Shown here piece by piece: positions 61,442 through 64,000 of a stretch of 64,000 nucleotides of DNA (position 1 is its first letter; every line of letters begins with the position of its first letter). The notes beneath the pieces are model-generated. The model was not told the DNA's origin and did not search any database. It worked only from the letters and a program-made list of their open reading frames with translations. The position numbers and the translations under genes were made by a program. The DNA is taken from contig NZ_KQ033913.1 in assembly GCF_000969835.1 (NCBI RefSeq), positions 312,859-376,858 on the forward strand. The letters run 5' to 3'. This stretch comes from Parabacteroides goldsteinii DSM 19448 = WAL 12034. Its GTDB lineage: Bacteria > Bacteroidota > Bacteroidia > Bacteroidales > Tannerellaceae.

Positions 61442-63388
61442 TTACCACCAAACCTGTTTCCCCTTCTCATACGTAAATATCCGTTCTTCTTTTCCTCTGG
61501 TATAATTGCGTAGCCAGTATAAAGTACCTTGGGGGATCTGTTTATATATTAATAATTCATCCTGCTCTGCCGTTTGTTTTCCGGCAGAGGCCCATGCACC
61601 CGATTCATCTATATAGAAAAGTTCATAGAGATTACCTTTTCGTATTCCGTTGTCATCATTCCGGATGATATAGCGTATTTTGTTAATATGTGCCGGCTTG
61701 GGTAATGCCAGACCTGCCCAACTCATGCTGTCGCGTGTGTGGAAGAAGGTGAGAGGGTCTCCGTCGAATACATTATATTTGGTCGCATGCGGGTTGTAGA
61801 TGCTGGTGTTGTCTGTTCCGATAATTTCCCCTTTTAGTATTTGCTGACTATTTGTATCGTAAAATTCCAGTTCAGCCATATTTCCCCGTAGATTGGGAGA
61901 AGACTGGTATCTGTAATATTTGTAACTCTTTTTAGGATTCACCTCGATAGTGGTATACTTGAAACTTGGAGCTTCTGTGAACGTATATAAATCTTCCGCT
62001 ATCCGGAAATCCGCATAATCCGATCCCTGGAATCTGCCACCAACGAATGCCGGAGGTATGGCTTCGAGATGTTTGGGTTCGCGGTATTTGCGTTCGAGGT
62101 ACAGGTCTTCTTTTTCTCTCCTGCATTCGAAAAGAGTAACCTTTCCGGTAGAATCGACGACAAAGGGAGAACTTAACGGTTGTAAAGAGTTATTCTCATA
62201 ACTGTTGACCTGATAGATAATATTCGGACCGATATGGTTGAATGTCACTTTTTTATCGGATATCTTTCCCCAATCAACCGGGAACCACCCTTGCGGATCA
62301 AATACGCATAGATAGGCATATTTATTGTGGCAGGTTCTATTCAATGGAATGGATACGGTCTGCGGATGAATAGCAGGAAAATGGTCCGTAATATCTTTCA
62401 TGAAAGGATTTTTGAAGAATGCAGGAATTTCTTCTTTAGATGTATTTGTCATCACTAAAGAAGTCTGTTGTATGGAAAATGTTTTCTGATAGACTTTCGG
62501 TATGCCATCAAAACGTTTGAGATGATCCCCCGGATGGTGCTCACCTCCAGCAAAATCATAATAGTTTCCGTCTTCGCCATATAGAAGATTGAACGCGTGG
62601 CTATTATTGCTATGTCCCCAATGCGGAATACTTCCTGTTGTAACAGGTATCCCTACAGATCGCATGGCATATATTGCCAGGTTGGTATAGTCCCCGCATA
62701 AACCGAATTTTATATGGATAAGGCTACTGGGTTTTATGTCCGCCGGTTTTGGGAAATCGTTAAAGACATGGATCGGTAATTTAATCAGTTCATTGTTGAT
62801 AGCAATACAGGCATCGCGGGTGGTCAATATGCTATCTGTTAATAATCCGGAAAAGGCATTATAGTATTCTTCCCTCCATATCTCCGGCAATTCGTTTCCA
62901 ATCCGGTAGGGGAGTATCCATTCGCAAAACTCATCAAAAGAAAGATGTTTGTTCCAGGGTTTTTGCCATACTAGAAAAGCTGCATCTATCTGTGTAATCA
63001 GGAAATTTGCATTTAGTTGTTGCAAGTCAGCTTGTTGCTTAGCGTCGTCTTGTTGGTGTTTGTTGTTTGTTTTATAAGTGTTATTTATAGTCTGCTGGTC
63101 GTATTCTTCTTGTTTTATCTGGTATGCAGAGTCGATAAACTGGTGGAATTTATCAATTCGATCTCCTTCCTGATAGTATTTTCCCAACATATTCCGTATC
63201 AGAAACCTTGCAGCATCTTCTTTCTGTTTATCTCTTTGATAATGTTGTATAACTTTTTCAAGTTGCTGCCGGTTATTTCCTGCGGTTTGTAAGGCTAATT
63301 CCAATTGTCTATTGTTGGTGTTGCTGCATCCCGATAAAAGAAACAGATACAGCCCAAGTACAATTGTGGCAAACAGATTTAATTTCAT
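61442..63388 (-). CDS. Transglutaminase-like lipoprotein, copy 2
   Basis: This lipoprotein of about 648 residues (lipobox LLSGC) is paralogous to the one at 57080-59002. It has the helical N-terminal block QLELALQTAGNNRQQLEKVIQHYQRD and a Gln/Asn/Lys-rich stretch unique to this copy (about residues 90-130). The core keeps a complete Cys-His-Asp triad: Cys231 in FGLCGDYTN, His264 in NSHAFN and Asp278 in YYDFAGG. The C-terminal discoidin-like domain ends KGKQVWW. It could process or cross-link envelope proteins or peptides. The ATG at 63388 gives a good signal peptide. The signal-peptidase gene precedes it. Confidence 0.82.
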   Translation of the reverse strand: MKLNLFATIVLGLYLFLLSGCSNTNNRQLELALQTAGNNRQQLEKVIQHYQRDKQKEDAARFLIRNMLGKYYQEGDRIDKFHQFIDSAYQIKQEEYDQQTINNTYKTNNKHQQDDAKQQADLQQLNANFLITQIDAAFLVWQKPWNKHLSFDEFCEWILPYRIGNELPEIWREEYYNAFSGLLTDSILTTRDACIAINNELIKLPIHVFNDFPKPADIKPSSLIHIKFGLCGDYTNLAIYAMRSVGIPVTTGSIPHWGHSNNSHAFNLLYGEDGNYYDFAGGEHHPGDHLKRFDGIPKVYQKTFSIQQTSLVMTNTSKEEIPAFFKNPFMKDITDHFPAIHPQTVSIPLNRTCHNKYAYLCVFDPQGWFPVDWGKISDKKVTFNHIGPNIIYQVNSYENNSLQPLSSPFVVDSTGKVTLFECRREKEDLYLERKYREPKHLEAIPPAFVGGRFQGSDYADFRIAEDLYTFTEAPSFKYTTIEVNPKKSYKYYRYQSSPNLRGNMAELEFYDTNSQQILKGEIIGTDNTSIYNPHATKYNVFDGDPLTFFHTRDSMSWAGLALPKPAHINKIRYIIRNDDNGIRKGNLYELFYIDESGAWASAGKQTAEQDELLIYKQIPQGTLYWLRNYTRGKEERIFTYEKGKQVWW

Positions 63389-63440
63389 ATTACTGTAATT
63401 TTGATACATATATGAAGGGATTACTTTATAATCAATTCTA

Positions 63441-64000
63441 TTAGTGAATAATTTTCAAAAATCTGTCCCATCTGAATTTATCCGTGTATGGGTCTACCGA
63501 TTTCCAGATAATCCATGCTTTCCCGACGATATATTCTTCAGGTAGTAATCCCCAATAACGTGAATCCTGTGAGTTTATGCCTTTGTCGCCTGCCATGAAA
63601 TAATAGTTTTCTTGGAAACGATATCCGTAGATCGGCTTTCCATTAAGAAAAGTCGTAGAATCCTTGTATTGAAGACTTTCCTGTTGTTCCCATTCGATCA
63701 GTTTTTTATATAACCGGAAGTTTGTACGATCTAAAGTAATGGAATCGCCTTTTGCCGGTATATAGAGCGGTCCGAAATCTTTGATGTTCCAACCGATGAT
63801 GCTGTCGAATGGGAAACTTTGAAATATACCATCTTGAAATTTCTCAGTCGCAGCTATTCCTTTTTGTGACTCCATGTTGCCGAGAGGCGTTTGTACGCCT
63901 TCCACATGAAAGAATCCGTTTCGGATGGATAAGGTATCTCCCGGTATTCCGACACACCGTTTGATATAATATTTGAGTATATGCATTTCAATTTTATCCC
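63441..64000 (-). CDS. Signal peptidase I, C-terminal part (cut by window edge)
   Basis: The frame stays open to the end of the window, so an ATG at 63986 is probably internal. Visible are the catalytic Lys box YIKRCVGIPGDTLSIRNG and box E GDKGINSQDSRYWGLLPEEYIVGKAW, matching LepB (E. coli YIKRAVGLPGD, GDNRDNS.DSRYWG). The N-terminal anchor and Ser box must lie beyond 64000. The gene sits at the head of the run of lipoproteins, and a dedicated processing role in this locus is inference. A deleted copy lies at 59013-59177. Confidence 0.92.
   Translation of the reverse strand, partial: DKIEMHILKYYIKRCVGIPGDTLSIRNGFFHVEGVQTPLGNMESQKGIAATEKFQDGIFQSFPFDSIIGWNIKDFGPLYIPAKGDSITLDRTNFRLYKKLIEWEQQESLQYKDSTTFLNGKPIYGYRFQENYYFMAGDKGINSQDSRYWGLLPEEYIVGKAWIIWKSVDPYTDKFRWDRFLKIIH

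Noticed and set aside
1..64000. tRNA, rRNA or riboswitch genes
   Set aside because: No cloverleaf-like pattern with conserved T-loop sequence, rRNA segment or recognisable aptamer core was seen by reading both strands; a covariance-model scan was not possible.

Overview
The window looks like a chromosomal stretch from a gut Bacteroidales bacterium, most likely a Parabacteroides-like member of the Tannerellaceae. This rests on three SusC/SusD pairs, a FecR/ECF-sigma pair, a hybrid two-component sensor, several 6-bladed beta-propeller lipoproteins, HU-like proteins with Bacteroidales tails, a close relative of Porphyromonas gingivalis DPP5, and many promoters of the form TTTG-N(18-20)-TAnnTTTG. 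The genus is inference. No rRNA, tRNA or CRISPR array was seen.

Layout. 0-5 kb: a SusC/SusD nutrient-uptake pair ending in a strong terminator. 5-11.8 kb: a tyrosine recombinase, rarA, and a serine-biosynthesis cluster (serC, serA, DUF1015). 11.8-19.9 kb, minus strand: a 1412-residue repetitive surface protein, an HU/DUF4469 protein, an AAA-ATPase/PD-(D/E)XK protein, a DUF4833 protein and a WbuC-like cupin. This region carries two unusual structures. One is a promoter-bearing segment flanked by 17-bp inverted repeats, which resembles a phase-variable promoter in the OFF orientation. The other is a 39-bp direct repeat that brackets the ATPase gene. 19.9-24 kb: a periplasmic-binding-protein-type hybrid sensor next to a fructokinase-like PfkB kinase. 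24-31 kb: a SPOR lipoprotein, DPP5, a MATE pump, two cyclophilins and a DcaP-like porin. 31-36 kb: a second SusC/SusD pair.

36-45.6 kb is a polysaccharide-utilisation-like locus: FecR anti-sigma, STN-type SusC, SusD, a phosphodiesterase/alkaline-phosphatase-family enzyme and a sulfatase, with the ECF sigma gene placed convergently at its far end. 45.7-50.3 kb holds a nucleotidyltransferase and a two-gene operon of GH51 arabinofuranosidase plus an unassigned lipoprotein with a proposed alpha/alpha-toroid fold. 50.5 kb carries an HU-like protein.

51-64 kb is a co-directional run on the minus strand: four beta-propeller-type lipoproteins (one fused to a TonB C-terminal domain), an O-antigen-ligase/TPR membrane protein, two transglutaminase-like lipoproteins, a signal peptidase I cut by the window edge, and an in-frame internally deleted remnant of a second signal peptidase. 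The transglutaminase/signal-peptidase pair appears to have been duplicated, with one copy decaying. I consider this cluster and the invertible-promoter surface locus the best candidates for undescribed biology.
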